Assembly: GCF_014649835.1 (NCBI RefSeq)
Contig: NZ_BMTU01000021.1
Span: forward strand, 1-64,000
Direction: 5' to 3'
Length of the DNA: 64,000 bases
From: Streptomyces pilosus
GTDB taxonomy: Bacteria; Actinomycetota; Actinomycetes; Streptomycetales; Streptomycetaceae
The notes beneath the pieces are model-generated. The model did not search any database. It saw nothing but the letters and a program-made list of their open reading frames with translations, and had not been told where the DNA came from. Below are positions 26,732 to 35,908 of the stretch, piece by piece. The position numbers and the translations under genes were made by a program. Position 1 is the stretch's first letter, and each line of letters starts with the position of its first letter.

Positions 26732-26767
26732 GTCGTGGTCGGGACTCAGGAGACGCGGCGGATGACC
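26732..26767 (-). repeat. 36-bp segment repeated at 52606-52641
   Basis: This segment matches 52606-52641 at 34 of 36 bases. In both places a minus-strand frame ends IRRVS or IRRAC followed by a stop, so both look like the 3' end of related genes. The remainder of 26663-26948 shows no intact gene. Confidence 0.6.
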
Positions 26768-26948
26768 CTGCCCCGCCTCTCTCGGCGACCTTGAACAGCA
26801 CCGCAGAGCGAGGAGTGGCTCTGCACTATGCTCCCGTCGGCTGATTCTCACTCCTCCTGAGTAATGACGTGGATGCGCCCAGCGGTTGACGCCCGTGGGG
26901 GCAGTGGTGAATAAGACTTGAACTCCGTCGCTTGAATGGGGAGTTCAA

Positions 26949-27890
26949 GTGGATCGATGGGATCGGGCTGGGCGGGTCGCGGCGTATGGGGCAGCGCTGG
27001 CGCTGACGCCCTACTTGCTGATCAAGGTGTCGTGGGTGGTCGGTTCGCTCTTGGGGCTGCTGCCGGTAGGGGCCGGATTCGGCAAGGCGGAGTGGGTGGT
27101 GCTCAACAGCGCCACGATCGGTATGGCAGGGATCGGAATCGCGGTGGCGCTCGCGCTGGTGCGGCCGTGGGGGATGCGCATACCGGCAGCACCGTTGGCG
27201 TTCTGCGCTTGGGTGGGCACGGGGTTCCTCGTCCCGGTGCTGCCGTACGCCGTCCTCAGTTCGCTGCTGAGCTCAGAGGATGGAAATTCGAGCAGCGGGG
27301 GTGACGCCGGCCCGTCGATGCCGGTCTGGGAGGCCGCGCTGGTTCAGATCGGGTTTGTGGGTATGGGGCTGGGTCTGGCCATCGCGCTGCCCACGTACTT
27401 GCGGCGGCGCTGGCCGGAGGCGTTCGCGGGTCGGCTCGGCGACCGTGGGGAAGGCTCGCCAAGCGCGCTGCCACGGATGACGGTGGTCGGCGCCGCGGTC
27501 GGTCTCATCTGGCTGTACTGGGCGGTGGGCGGCACCGCAGGGATCGCCCACCGCGGCGAGCGGGACCTCGCTTGGCATGTATTGTCCGGCGTCTTCGGGC
27601 TCTGGGCGTTCGTGGCGTCCGTCGCCATCTGGGCTGCCGTCCGAGGCCGGCCCGCACGAGTCCCCCGATGGGGCCCGATGGTCTTCGGCTGGCTCGGATC
27701 GGGCTCATTGTTCGCCTGGAGCGGCTGGAAGCTTCCGTTCACCCTGTACCTGGCAGTCGCGCAACCGGCCGATGCAGCCCTGCCGGAAAACCTCGCGCTC
27801 GCGGCAGTCCTGCACCTCGCAGCGGTCGGGGCGGGCGCCTCGATGCTACGAACGCTCGTTCATACGCGGCTGGTGTCATCGAACTCGTAG
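26949..27890 (+). CDS. Multi-pass membrane protein of unknown function
   Basis: The 313-residue protein has about seven or eight hydrophobic helices (for example LTPYLLIKVSWVVGSLLGLL near 20-40, LWAFVASVAIWAAV near 215-230) and a short polar loop SSEDGNSSSGG near 112. GTG 26949 has GGAG six bases upstream. I recognise no family motif; similar Streptomyces integral membrane proteins are unannotated. It is isolated between decayed genes. Confidence 0.8.
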   Translation: MDRWDRAGRVAAYGAALALTPYLLIKVSWVVGSLLGLLPVGAGFGKAEWVVLNSATIGMAGIGIAVALALVRPWGMRIPAAPLAFCAWVGTGFLVPVLPYAVLSSLLSSEDGNSSSGGDAGPSMPVWEAALVQIGFVGMGLGLAIALPTYLRRRWPEAFAGRLGDRGEGSPSALPRMTVVGAAVGLIWLYWAVGGTAGIAHRGERDLAWHVLSGVFGLWAFVASVAIWAAVRGRPARVPRWGPMVFGWLGSGSLFAWSGWKLPFTLYLAVAQPADAALPENLALAAVLHLAAVGAGASMLRTLVHTRLVSSNS

Positions 27891-28079
27891 CCGACCCGCC
27901 CAAGATCGCTATGTGACGAACAACCTGGACACCCTCGCGACAGAAATTCATGCGGCGACCGGCTTCAGGTGATGTCGATAGTGGTGGACCGCGAGGTCGT
28001 GTTCGGGCCGACAGCGAACTCCACGGCGTTCGGCCCCAGGGGGCGTCGCCGCCGGCTCCCCCGCGCACCCGAACAGGCT

Positions 28080-28315
28080 CTCCATGTGGGATGGTGGCCA
28101 GGCTTCGGGTGATGCGACGTAGCAGTTCGGCGGCCTTGCGCAGCCGCTTGTTGTAGCCGGGTTGCTGCGGTACGGCTACTGCGCCAGCCACAGCCGCTTC
28201 TTCTAGGGTCTGCGCCTGCACCTGATGCGCAGGCTCCAAGGGCTGCCCATCGCCTTCGCCCTGACGAGAGCCAAGGCCGACGAACGAGGGGCCCTTCGGA
28301 AGTGGGCGTCACTGC
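28080..28315. pseudogene. Rearranged IS982-type transposase fragments
   Basis: On the minus strand (about 28165-28080) the frame reads GYNKRLRKAAELLRRITRSL, the N-terminal part of an IS982 transposase. Immediately beside it on the plus strand (about 28170-28315) the frame reads YGYCASHSRFF, a stop, then GLRLHL...GLPIAFALT, the catalytic-core part. The two belong to the same protein but face opposite ways, so the element was inverted and truncated. 27891-28080 and 28316-28590 show no supported gene. Confidence 0.65.
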
Positions 28316-28590
28316 GTGGCCGTCGGCTCCTCGCTCCCCTCGCCCGTCCCGTTCCTGGTGTTCCTCCACCCACTGCTCGATCCCCCGGGGGACCTCGTCC
28401 TGCGCCTCCAGAGGAACCGGCCACGGGTGGGCGGGGTACATAGCCGACACCGCTGACCACCACCATGGTCAGGGCCGTGGTCGGGAACCGACCAGGCACT
28501 GAGCCTTTTCCCACCTGATCGCGATGTCGAGGCGGCAAGGTTCCTGGTGAGGGGGCGGCCTACAGGACAACCGTGTGAGTCAGGGGCCTC

Positions 28591-29247
28591 TCAACGCCGC
28601 CTGTGCGGGCCCAGATTGAGCAGCACCTTGCCGAGCTGGTCGGAAGTGAGGGCCGGTGCGGGCAGCAGGGGCGCGGCCGGGCTGGTGCGCAGGCCGTCGA
28701 GGAGCAGGGCGAGCGGGCGGAGCCAGGCGTCCGGGGCGACCGTGGTGAGCGCGGGGACAGCCCGGCCCAGTGCTGCCAGCGTGAAGAGCAGGTCCTCGGT
28801 GGTGAGGTCCGGGCGGATGGTTCCCTGCTCCTGACCGCGCCGGAGCAGCTCGTCGATGGTTTCGCGGTTGTGGGCGTGAATCGCCTGCAGGGAAGTCACG
28901 CCTTCCAGGTTCGTGGTCATGAGGTCGTTGGTGCCGCGGTCTGTGGCCAGGCCCGCGAACACGGTTCGCAGGTACTGGGTCAGCCCTGCCCAGGCGTCCT
29001 CGGCGGTCCGCGCCCGCTCGCCCGCCGCCGTGGTCTCCGAGAGCGCATCTCGGAAGACCTCGTCGACGAGCGCGGCGCGGGTCGGGAAGTGGCGGTAGAG
29101 GGTGGCGTTGCCCACGGCCGCCCGCCGGGCGATTTCATCGAGTGGGGCGTCCAGGCCCTGTTCGGCGAAGACCTCGCGGGCTTTGTCCGTCAGCAGCTTC
29201 CGGTTGCGCAGCGCATCGCGGCGCCCTGTCGGCGGACGGTCGCCCAT
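28591..29247 (-). CDS. TetR-family repressor A (similar copy at 55709)
   Basis: The 218-residue TetR protein has a standard DNA-binding domain (EVFAEQGLDAPLDEIARRA, GNATLYRHFPTRAAL) and a helical ligand domain. It is strikingly similar over its full length to the TetR at 55709-56365, including GTNDLMTT and the GPHRR end, so the two are recent paralogues. GAGGGAG precedes ATG 29247. It is divergent from a patatin-like gene, with two CGGGGA-N4-TCCCCG palindromes between them. Confidence 0.9.
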   Translation of the reverse strand: MGDRPPTGRRDALRNRKLLTDKAREVFAEQGLDAPLDEIARRAAVGNATLYRHFPTRAALVDEVFRDALSETTAAGERARTAEDAWAGLTQYLRTVFAGLATDRGTNDLMTTNLEGVTSLQAIHAHNRETIDELLRRGQEQGTIRPDLTTEDLLFTLAALGRAVPALTTVAPDAWLRPLALLLDGLRTSPAAPLLPAPALTSDQLGKVLLNLGPHRRR

Positions 29248-29269
29248 TGTGTCTCCCTCTTCCCGCCCC

Positions 29270-29293
29270 GTACCGGGGAGCGTTCCCCGGTAC
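29270..29293. promoter_or_regulatory. TetR operator upstream of repressor A
   Basis: GTACCGGGGA...TTCCCCGGTAC palindrome with core CGGGGA-GCGT-TCCCCG, 26 bases before the TetR start codon. The following bases ACGGATGCTAC recur after the palindrome of the paralogous TetR. Confidence 0.75.
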
Positions 29294-29314
29294 GGATGCT
29301 ACTATCGACCCAGC

Positions 29315-29337
29315 AAACGGGGACCATTCCCCGTTTT
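29315..29337. promoter_or_regulatory. Second operator, before the patatin gene
   Basis: AAACGGGGA-CCA-TTCCCCGTTT, core CGGGGA-CCAT-TCCCCG, centred 44 bases from the first palindrome and about 60 bases before ATG 29387. Confidence 0.75.
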
Positions 29338-29386
29338 GCCTGCCGCGGGTAGGGGCATCCGCGGTCGTTCACGGGGAGGGGGAAGC

Positions 29387-30226
29387 ATGCCCGACACCGC
29401 ACTCGTGCTCGGCGGCGGCGGACCGGTGGGCGGAGCCTGGTTGACCGGGGTGCTCGCCGGGCTCACCGAGGCTGGGATCGATCTCGGCAACGCCGACGTC
29501 GTGATCGGCACCTCCGCCGGTGCCGTCTTCGGCTCCCGGATCCGGTCCGGCGTCCCGGCTGCGGATCTGTACGAGCGTCAGCTCTCCGGAGCAGACGCGG
29601 TCCGTCTGCCGGTGACCGCGCGCCAAACGGCGCGCTTCCTCTGGGCGGCGCTCGGCTCCCGCGATCCTCAGCGGTCCGTCGAACGCCTCGCCCGGGCGGC
29701 GCTACGTGCCCGGACCGGCCCGGAATCGGACGTCTTCGACACGGTCGGCGTGCTCCTGGGCAACGTATGTGACTGGCCCGAGCGGGAGCTGCAGATCACC
29801 GCGGTCGACGCGCGGACCGGACGACTTGAGGTGTTCGACTCACACTCCGGAGTGACGCTCCTCGAAGCGGTCGCGGCGAGCTGCGCCGTACCCGTCGTGT
29901 GGCCGCCAGTCACCGTGGCGGGCGGGCGCTGGATGGACGGCGGCAGTCGTTCGACCGCCAACCTCCAGCTCGCCCGCGGGTACCGCCGGGTCCTGGCGGT
30001 CGTGCCGGTCCCCCGGGCGGCCGGGCCGCATCCGAGCGCCTCACAGCAGGCCGCGGAACTGTCCGACGACGGGGCGCGCGTCATCCTGCTGTCCCCGGAC
30101 CACGCCGCGCGCCGCGCGATGGGCCGCAACCTGGCGGACGACACACGCCAGCCGGCTGCCGCCCGCGCGGGCCACGCCCAGGCCAGTGCACTGGCCCCTG
30201 CGGTCGCCGACGTCTGGCAGGGGTGA
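29387..30226 (+). CDS. Patatin-like phospholipase family protein
   Basis: The 279-residue protein has the patatin oxyanion loop GGGGPVGGAW (9-18), nucleophile elbow GTSAGA (Ser43) and catalytic Asp in WMDGGS (Asp184), forming the Ser-Asp dyad of RssA/patatin esterases. It probably hydrolyses lipid acyl esters in the cytoplasm or at the membrane. ATG 29387 follows GGGGAGGGGG. It is divergent from TetR A and has a shared-type operator in front, so it should be repressed by TetR A. Confidence 0.9.
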   Translation: MPDTALVLGGGGPVGGAWLTGVLAGLTEAGIDLGNADVVIGTSAGAVFGSRIRSGVPAADLYERQLSGADAVRLPVTARQTARFLWAALGSRDPQRSVERLARAALRARTGPESDVFDTVGVLLGNVCDWPERELQITAVDARTGRLEVFDSHSGVTLLEAVAASCAVPVVWPPVTVAGGRWMDGGSRSTANLQLARGYRRVLAVVPVPRAAGPHPSASQQAAELSDDGARVILLSPDHAARRAMGRNLADDTRQPAAARAGHAQASALAPAVADVWQG

Positions 30227-30465
30227 CGTGCGTCAAAACGCACGTTGCCCCCTTGACCGCGGGAAGTTGAAGCTGTCTGCAGGACGTGTACGGGCAGCAG
30301 TGCGAGCGGGCTGCGGCCTCGAGCGGAGGCTCCGGCCTGGCTGCCGACCGTCGCCTTCGCACCGGGCGACAGGCCCGCTCCCTGCCTGTGCCGCCTGGAA
30401 GCGGCTCAGCGGCAGGGCATGCTCATGCAGAGAGCCGGCTCACCCTTGGGAGAGGTGCCTTCACG

Positions 30466-30870
30466 TACACAGACAAGATCAACGCGCTGCTGGTCGGCTT
30501 TCGGGCCTCCCAGGTGCTCACCGAGGTCGCCAGGCACAAGCGGATCACCGCCGCGGTGAACATCTCCGTCTCGGATTACAAGGACAAAGACCCGGCCATA
30601 CGGCCGGCTCTCGAAGCCCGGGAGGAGGAGCAGAAGACTAGGTTCGTGAAGATGCAGGGTGTGGTCGTGGACTACATCGGCCTGGCCGAAGAGGTCCAGC
30701 GGGCCGTCACCGATCCCACCGCGGAGAAGGCCGGCGGCAGGGGGCGGATTCGTCACCGGCGTGACCGAGCTGGCCGCCGAGTTCCGCACCGCCTTCGCCC
30801 GCACCGAAGATGTCGCACCTGTGCGGCACAGCGCGACCGCTGGAACTGCCAACCGCCCCTGGTCCACTGC
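30466..30870 (+). pseudogene. Unrecognised protein remnant with frameshift
   Basis: A protein-like frame starts near 30,466 (YTDKINALLVGFRASQVLTE...) and runs to about 30,736, ending TDPTAEKAGG. In the next frame the sequence continues GFVTGVTELAAEFRTAFART. No start codon with a ribosome site is visible. I do not recognise the family. The preceding 30227-30465 holds nothing supported. Confidence 0.4.
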
Positions 30871-31030
30871 AGCTGCTCAGTGCCCGAGAGAGGCTGTGGT
30901 CGGGACTGTGACGCGGCACCCCACACCGACAACGGCAACCAAGCCCGGCCACACCGCCGTTGAAGCCCCTCCCCGCCCTATGAGACTCCAGGCGCGCACA
31001 CCTCACCCGCCCAGCCGCCATGGAGTCCGG

Positions 31031-31180
31031 ATGCCTCCCGCACCCGACCGCACTCATATCCTCGTCACCGCCAGCCTGGGGGCTGTCGTCGCAGGCTTGA
31101 CCGTTGTCATAGCGCCCGGGGTGTTGCCGGCGCTGGCCCTTGCCGTAGCCGTATTCGCGGTGCTGGTCTCCCTGCTGTAG
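31031..31180 (+). CDS. Small membrane protein
   Basis: A 49-residue frame begins MPPAPDRTHILVTASLG and is hydrophobic throughout (two short membrane segments, GAVVAGLTVVIAPG and LPALALAVAVFAVLVSLL). ATG 31031 has GGAG five bases upstream. I think similar short proteins occur in Streptomyces, without known function. 31181-31547 shows no supported gene. Confidence 0.45.
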   Translation: MPPAPDRTHILVTASLGAVVAGLTVVIAPGVLPALALAVAVFAVLVSLL

Positions 31181-31547
31181 GAACCGGCTGACCGCCGCGG
31201 ACTACGAGCGCACCGTAGTGATCACCAGTGAACCCTCATCAGGACGTAGGTTCACGGCGAAGTCCACCCTGTCCCCTCCTCCAGCAGCCGGTGCGGCAGG
31301 CGACCCCCCTTGATCGCAGCAGAACGGGAGGGCAGATACCGCTTCTCAGCGCTACGAAGCCGTCGCCTACCCCCGCTCCAATCGACCGCCTGCCCCCCGA
31401 TGGGGCTGCCAGGTGTTTGGTCGGCTCGGCAGAGCTGAGGGCACTGCCAGCCGGCCCACCGCAGGTCAGTCGGTATCCTGCTCGCCGACGATCAAGACAT
31501 CGCGGTACGCCCCACACGGACCGCTCCGCCGCAAAGGGACCGGATCC

Positions 31548-32777
31548 GTGGATGGAACGCCCCAGTCGATCACCGTCAATCCTGCAACGGGCATGCTCAT
31601 GATCCCGGCCGGAGAACCGAAGTTCGCCCTGGGAGTCGGCCTGTGGGACGACACCCTCGAGCCCTTCAACACTTTCATCCAGCGCGAACTCCTCGACGCC
31701 GAACGGCAGGAACGGAATGGGAACCCGTCGCCCGCGCCGCTCACCCTCGAGGGTGAGCGGCTGCACGTCACGGTGCAGCTCCTTCCCCGGCCCGACAACG
31801 ACTACAACCCCCACGCCATCAGTGTGGCCGCGCCTCCCTGGCACGGCGGCACGCACTTCGAACGCCACCTCGGCTACATGTACGACCGCAACCTGGTCTC
31901 CCTGGGCGCAGCCCTGCGCAGCCTGGCGACCCTCACGGACCGGCCGCTCGGATGCCACGCGTTCGTCGGCATCACGCCGTGTCACCGCGACGAATGGGAC
32001 GAGGACGAATACGACCCGGACGACCCCGAAGACGCCGCCCACCGTGTGCGGGGCGCCAACGGCACCGAATACAGGATCGGCGGACCCCGGCTGATGCTGC
32101 CCTGGTGGGAAGACCTCCAGAAGATGGCCGTCGACTGCGCCCGCGCCGTCCACCCGAAGCAGATCCTCGGGTTCATCGGTCACTGGACGTCCTGGGAACC
32201 CGGAGCACGAGAAGCACTCGCACAGCGGACCCACGACAAGGAGTTCGCCGTCACCCTGCGCGTCGAGCAGCAAGTCGTCCGCGTCTACTACCAGGACCTG
32301 TGCCTCAGCACCCTGGAAACCGGCTACGCAGGATACTTCGACCGCACCATCCAGCAAGTCAGAGAACTCGGCGGAACCGCCACAGCACAAGCAGAAGACC
32401 ACCACGGCGCACTACAACTCTTCATTGAGGACAGCACCCCGCTCACGACAGGCTCAACACAAACCAGCATCCTCCACGGCCAGAACCACCTCCAGACCGA
32501 GGACACCGCACCAACCCCGGCTAACGCCAACGGCACCACCCGCAGCACCAGCCGATACCCGTGTCATCCCCACGCCGATCGCGCCCCCGCCCTCGGCCAG
32601 CCTTCCCCGCCAGAAGAACCAGACGCACCACACTCGCTGGAGCACTGCGCACCCTCTACCAGCGCGCGGCCAGCCCCTCCCCCCACAGCGTCGCCGTCGC
32701 GACCGGCCACCTCATCAGCGCCCACGACGTCCGCCGCATGCTCCACAGCGAGAAGACCGGAAGCTGGGAGGAGGTAA
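31548..32777 (+). CDS. Hypothetical protein with low-complexity C terminus
   Basis: GTG 31548 follows AAAGGGA by about 8 bases. Residues 1-300 look like a folded globular protein (FALGVGLWDDTLEPFNTFIQ, LGCHAFVGITPCHRDEWDED, MLPWWEDLQKMAVDCARAV). From about 32,446 the sequence becomes a Thr/Pro/Ser-rich tail. An HTH-like frame overlaps this tail in another frame, so the last 110 residues may be read-through of a deleted junction. I do not recognise the family. Confidence 0.6.
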   Translation: MDGTPQSITVNPATGMLMIPAGEPKFALGVGLWDDTLEPFNTFIQRELLDAERQERNGNPSPAPLTLEGERLHVTVQLLPRPDNDYNPHAISVAAPPWHGGTHFERHLGYMYDRNLVSLGAALRSLATLTDRPLGCHAFVGITPCHRDEWDEDEYDPDDPEDAAHRVRGANGTEYRIGGPRLMLPWWEDLQKMAVDCARAVHPKQILGFIGHWTSWEPGAREALAQRTHDKEFAVTLRVEQQVVRVYYQDLCLSTLETGYAGYFDRTIQQVRELGGTATAQAEDHHGALQLFIEDSTPLTTGSTQTSILHGQNHLQTEDTAPTPANANGTTRSTSRYPCHPHADRAPALGQPSPPEEPDAPHSLEHCAPSTSARPAPPPTASPSRPATSSAPTTSAACSTARRPEAGRR

Positions 32778-32929
32778 GTGCTCTTATCCGCGCCCTGCCC
32801 TCGCACGGCGAAGGCTTTGTCCTGCGACCCCAATCATGCACCGCCTGCCGGTTGGCAGCGGCCGGAGTAAGGAAGGGGCGGCCGGTCTTCACCTCACCAA
32901 CAAGGCATCCGAGCGTCACGAATCGGTGA
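32561..32929 (+). pseudogene. HTH-like N-terminal fragment overlapping previous gene
   Basis: From GTG 32561 a frame reads ...LAGALRTLYQRAASPS, then HDVRRMLHSEKTGSWEEVSA, like the N-terminal DNA-binding part of large Streptomyces XRE/NTPase proteins. It then degenerates. It overlaps the low-complexity end of the preceding gene, so one of the two is spurious there. 32930-33003 holds nothing else. Confidence 0.3.
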
Positions 32930-33003
32930 ATCCTCCTCCAGCGCAGACCAAACGCCCCATCAGATCGCTATCGTCAACGCTTCAACAACAGCTGGGGGGC
33001 GAC

Positions 33004-33453
33004 ATGACCAACCCGTACACCGCGCCAAGCCGGCCCGCACCAAAGTGGGCGCGCAAGCGCTACGTCCTGCCCGCCCTCGGGTTCACCTTCTTCCTCGGCA
33101 TCGGAGCCGGCGCCAGCGACGCGCAGCCCAACGACGATGCCAAGCCGGCCGCGGCCAAGGCACAGCCCACCGCAACCGTCACCGCGACCATGACCGCCAC
33201 CGCGCAGCCCGAACCGGCACCCACCGTGACGAAGACCGTAGAAGTGGAAGTCGAGATCACCAAGACCGTGACTGCCCAACCCGCAGCGGACAACGGCAAC
33301 AGCGACGACGACAGCAACGGCGGGGGCAACGTCTACTACGAGAATTGCGCCGCGGCCCGGGCCGCCGGAGCCGCACCCGTCCACCGCGGCGATCCGGGCT
33401 ACGGATCCCACCTCGACCGCGACAACGACGGCACCGGCTGCGACTGGGGCTGA
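33004..33453 (+). CDS. Excalibur calcium-binding domain protein
   Basis: A 149-residue protein: one N-terminal membrane anchor (residues about 19-35, RYVLPALGFTFFLGIGAGA), a long Thr/Ala/Pro-rich linker and a C-terminal excalibur domain (YYENCAAARAAGAAPV...HLDRDNDGTGCDWG). The DxDxDGxGC loop binds calcium and the two Cys form a disulfide. Such proteins sit on the cell surface. ATG 33004 has a GGGGGG ribosome site. Confidence 0.85.
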   Translation: MTNPYTAPSRPAPKWARKRYVLPALGFTFFLGIGAGASDAQPNDDAKPAAAKAQPTATVTATMTATAQPEPAPTVTKTVEVEVEITKTVTAQPAADNGNSDDDSNGGGNVYYENCAAARAAGAAPVHRGDPGYGSHLDRDNDGTGCDWG

Positions 33454-33724
33454 CCATCCAACACAACGCCATGCGCGCCGCGCCAGTGACGACACATTCA
33501 GTGGCCTCGTCCACCGGCGTCCGCCGCCTTGGCAGACTGCCGCGAGGCTGCTGCGTTCCGTCGAGGCACCGCCTCCATGTCGCGGCAGCCAGGCGCGGAA
33601 CACAGCCTCCACAGACCACTGGAGTTGCCGTCGGCCGAGGACGCCAACCGGGGCTGAATCCGTCGAGTGGCGGCGCTTGTCCTGCTCGTGAGGACCTCGG
33701 TGGAGGATGCGGCAGGATGGCGCC

Positions 33725-34267
33725 ATGGACCCCGCCGTCACCGCCGCGCTCATCGCCGGACCGTTCACTGTGATCGCTGCGGTAGGCGCGTACGCCGCAG
33801 GCCGGGCGCAGGCGCGGGGAGCCCAGCGGGGCCCCGTTGACGCGGTCCGCCGCCAACACCAGCGCGACGCGTACGCCGCCTACGTCGCGGCACTCCATGC
33901 GTATGAGGCGGCGACCAAGTGGGACTCCTGTTACGAGCGTGCCATGACTGACGCGCACGCTGCTGGCGTCCAGCCGGGCCCGGGCTTGGCGGACCACGTC
34001 GAGGAGCGTGCCCGCCTCCTCATCGCAGCTGTCTCGGTGGACGAGTTGATGCGGACAGGTGCAACCGTCGAGTTGGAGGGCCCGGAGGACATCGCGGCCT
34101 TCGCCATGATCGCGCTCGGAGCTGCTCGTCAGATCTGGATGACGGCCCGGCGCCCCTTCTCGTCACCTGCAGATCATGCCCACTTGCTTGCCGCGCACGG
34201 GCGGCTCTCGGTCGGACTCTCGGGGTTCGTGAAGGCGGCTCGCGCTCATCTCAACGGGGACGGGTGA
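33725..34267 (+). CDS. Hypothetical protein with N-terminal membrane helix
   Basis: The 180-residue protein has a single N-terminal membrane helix (VTAALIAGPFTVIAAVGAYA) and a helical cytoplasmic part rich in Ala and Glu. The pattern resembles small Streptomyces membrane-tethered proteins of unknown role. ATG 33725 is preceded by AGGA at 7 bases; ATG 33707 is an alternative. 33454-33724 holds no supported gene. Confidence 0.65.
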   Translation: MDPAVTAALIAGPFTVIAAVGAYAAGRAQARGAQRGPVDAVRRQHQRDAYAAYVAALHAYEAATKWDSCYERAMTDAHAAGVQPGPGLADHVEERARLLIAAVSVDELMRTGATVELEGPEDIAAFAMIALGAARQIWMTARRPFSSPADHAHLLAAHGRLSVGLSGFVKAARAHLNGDG

Positions 34268-34361
34268 CCTGCCGAGTCCGGCTCGAGGAACGCGCGAGGG
34301 CTCAGCCCCCGCATCGTTCAAGCCCCGGCCCCATGGACCAGCAGATCGCCGCCAGGCTTCC

Positions 34362-35063
34362 TCAGCCCCACAACGGGAACAGTCGCCACCCTTTACTGGG
34401 CGTCCCCGAGTTAAGAGCGGCGTCCGCACTGAGCTCGCCTGTCTGTGCCTCGGCCGACGACTGTCGCCCGGCGTACTCCCGGGCCGCCTGCTCGTATGCG
34501 GAGCCCACCTTGCGTCGACCGGTACGCGGGTCCAGCAGGAACGGATCCCGCAGCAGCTCCTCATCCGGCTGTGGCGGCTCCTGCCAGCCCGTAGGTGTGA
34601 AGACGATCGCGTACTCCTCCAGCCCTTCATGGAGAACCTCGTCCCTGTCCAGGCTTTCCACGAACCGCTGACCGGCGTCCTCCCGGCCCTTGGCATACAC
34701 CCGCACCTGGTGGGTGCGTGAGGTGTGCAGATCCAGATGGACGGACGGATTGGACTGCCCGGTGGTGCACCCCCACAGCTCCATCCGCCCGCAGTACAGC
34801 GGCCGGTACTCCACCGTGTCCAGCAGCACCCACCCCTCGCCAAGTTTCGGCAGGTCCTCTTCCGACTCAGTGCCGATCAGCATCACCGGCGCGTAGGGGG
34901 ACTGTACGCAGCTGACCACCGTCACCTTCCCGGGGGTGAGGAGCACCGGTCGGCCACTGGCGAAGTCGGGCTCCCCATCAAGCCGCTCGAAACGGTGTTC
35001 CACTCGCTCAGTGACGTAGAAGTGGCCGTAATCGATGTCCATGATCGTGTCCCGCCGTTCCAC
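34362..35063 (-). CDS. Conserved hypothetical protein
   Basis: GTG 35063 follows GAGGAGGG at 5 bases. The 233-residue protein starts MERRDTIMDIDYGHFYVTER and has beta-rich composition (VLLTPGKVTVVSCVQSPYAP, LWGCTTGQSNPSVHLDL) with a hydrophilic C-terminal tail. I do not recognise a named family. It stands alone, convergent with the preceding gene. Confidence 0.7.
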   Translation of the reverse strand: MERRDTIMDIDYGHFYVTERVEHRFERLDGEPDFASGRPVLLTPGKVTVVSCVQSPYAPVMLIGTESEEDLPKLGEGWVLLDTVEYRPLYCGRMELWGCTTGQSNPSVHLDLHTSRTHQVRVYAKGREDAGQRFVESLDRDEVLHEGLEEYAIVFTPTGWQEPPQPDEELLRDPFLLDPRTGRRKVGSAYEQAAREYAGRQSSAEAQTGELSADAALNSGTPSKGWRLFPLWG

Positions 35064-35152
35064 GATCCCTCCTCACCGCCGAAGAAGCGCCACTGCATGG
35101 CGCCCACCGTAAAGCACCGCCTAGGACCGAAACGTTGCGCATCAACTGGGAC

Positions 35153-35445
35153 TAGGGTCCGTCTTCAAAGATCATCGGATGGTGGATTATGGCGGGGTGA
35201 TACGTCGCCATAAACTTACCGATCAGGACTCGAGTTACTCGCTCCGCTGATACCACGGGCTGTCACGGGCCGGCCCGCGGGTGGACGTCCGGCAGGTCAT
35301 CAACGGGATGGTCTACAAGATCCGCACCAGGTTCTCCTGGCGTGACTTGCCCGAACGCTACGGTGTACACCCGCTTCTGTCGTTACGCCCTGGACGGTGT
35401 GTTCTGGAGGCCGGTCGGCCTAGACACGGCCCTAGTTGATGTAGG
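35153..35445 (+). pseudogene. IS5-type transposase N-terminal remnant
   Basis: After an IS-end-like stretch (GGGTCCGTCTTCAAAGATCA), frames read LTDQD, then LPRAVTGRPRVDVRQVINGM and VYKIRTRFSWRDLPERYG, the N-terminal part of an IS5 transposase. A stop and a frameshift near 35,365 (YTRFCRYALDGVF in another frame) inactivate it, and the catalytic part is absent. Confidence 0.75.
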
Positions 35446-35549
35446 GACCAGCAGGTTTGAGCCGCCGGTGTAGCCGCTCCCTGATCTCCTGGAGAAGATG
35501 GGTGACAGGGGCGCGCCTGCCATCGGCCGCCCCGGGGTCGGCGGCCGGT

Positions 35550-35860
35550 CAAGCTCATCCGCAACGGTCGGTGTGAGCTGCCGGAGATGGAACACGAAGT
35601 GCTGGGTCGCATACCGGTAGCGGGTCCGCGATGTCATGAGGTCCATGAAGAACTGATCCCAGCTGGTGGGGTAGTGCACGGCGAGCAGCAGGTCGGCCTC
35701 CTGCTCGGCGTCGAGACGGCGGTTCAGCCAGTCGATCATGCGGTTGATGGCCCGTGCCCATCCGGCGTCGCCCAGCGCCCTGGCGCCACCGACGTTCGCC
35801 CTGGCTTGCGCTGAGGGCAGTTCCAGCGCATGGCGGCCGAGTGTGGAGGCGCAGCCGAGA
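35550..35860 (-). pseudogene. Remnant of an unrecognised helical protein cut by IS5
   Basis: The minus frame reads ARAINRMIDWLNRRLDAEQE, then ADLLLAVHYPTSWDQFFMDL and YATQHFVFHLRQLT, protein-like and apparently the C-terminal part of a conserved family that I cannot name. Downstream it runs into the IS5 remnant, and no start with a ribosome site is seen upstream. Confidence 0.4.
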
Positions 35861-35908
35861 GCGGGGGCACATCAGCAGGGGCTGCCTGTGGAGGAACACT
35901 GCTGACCG

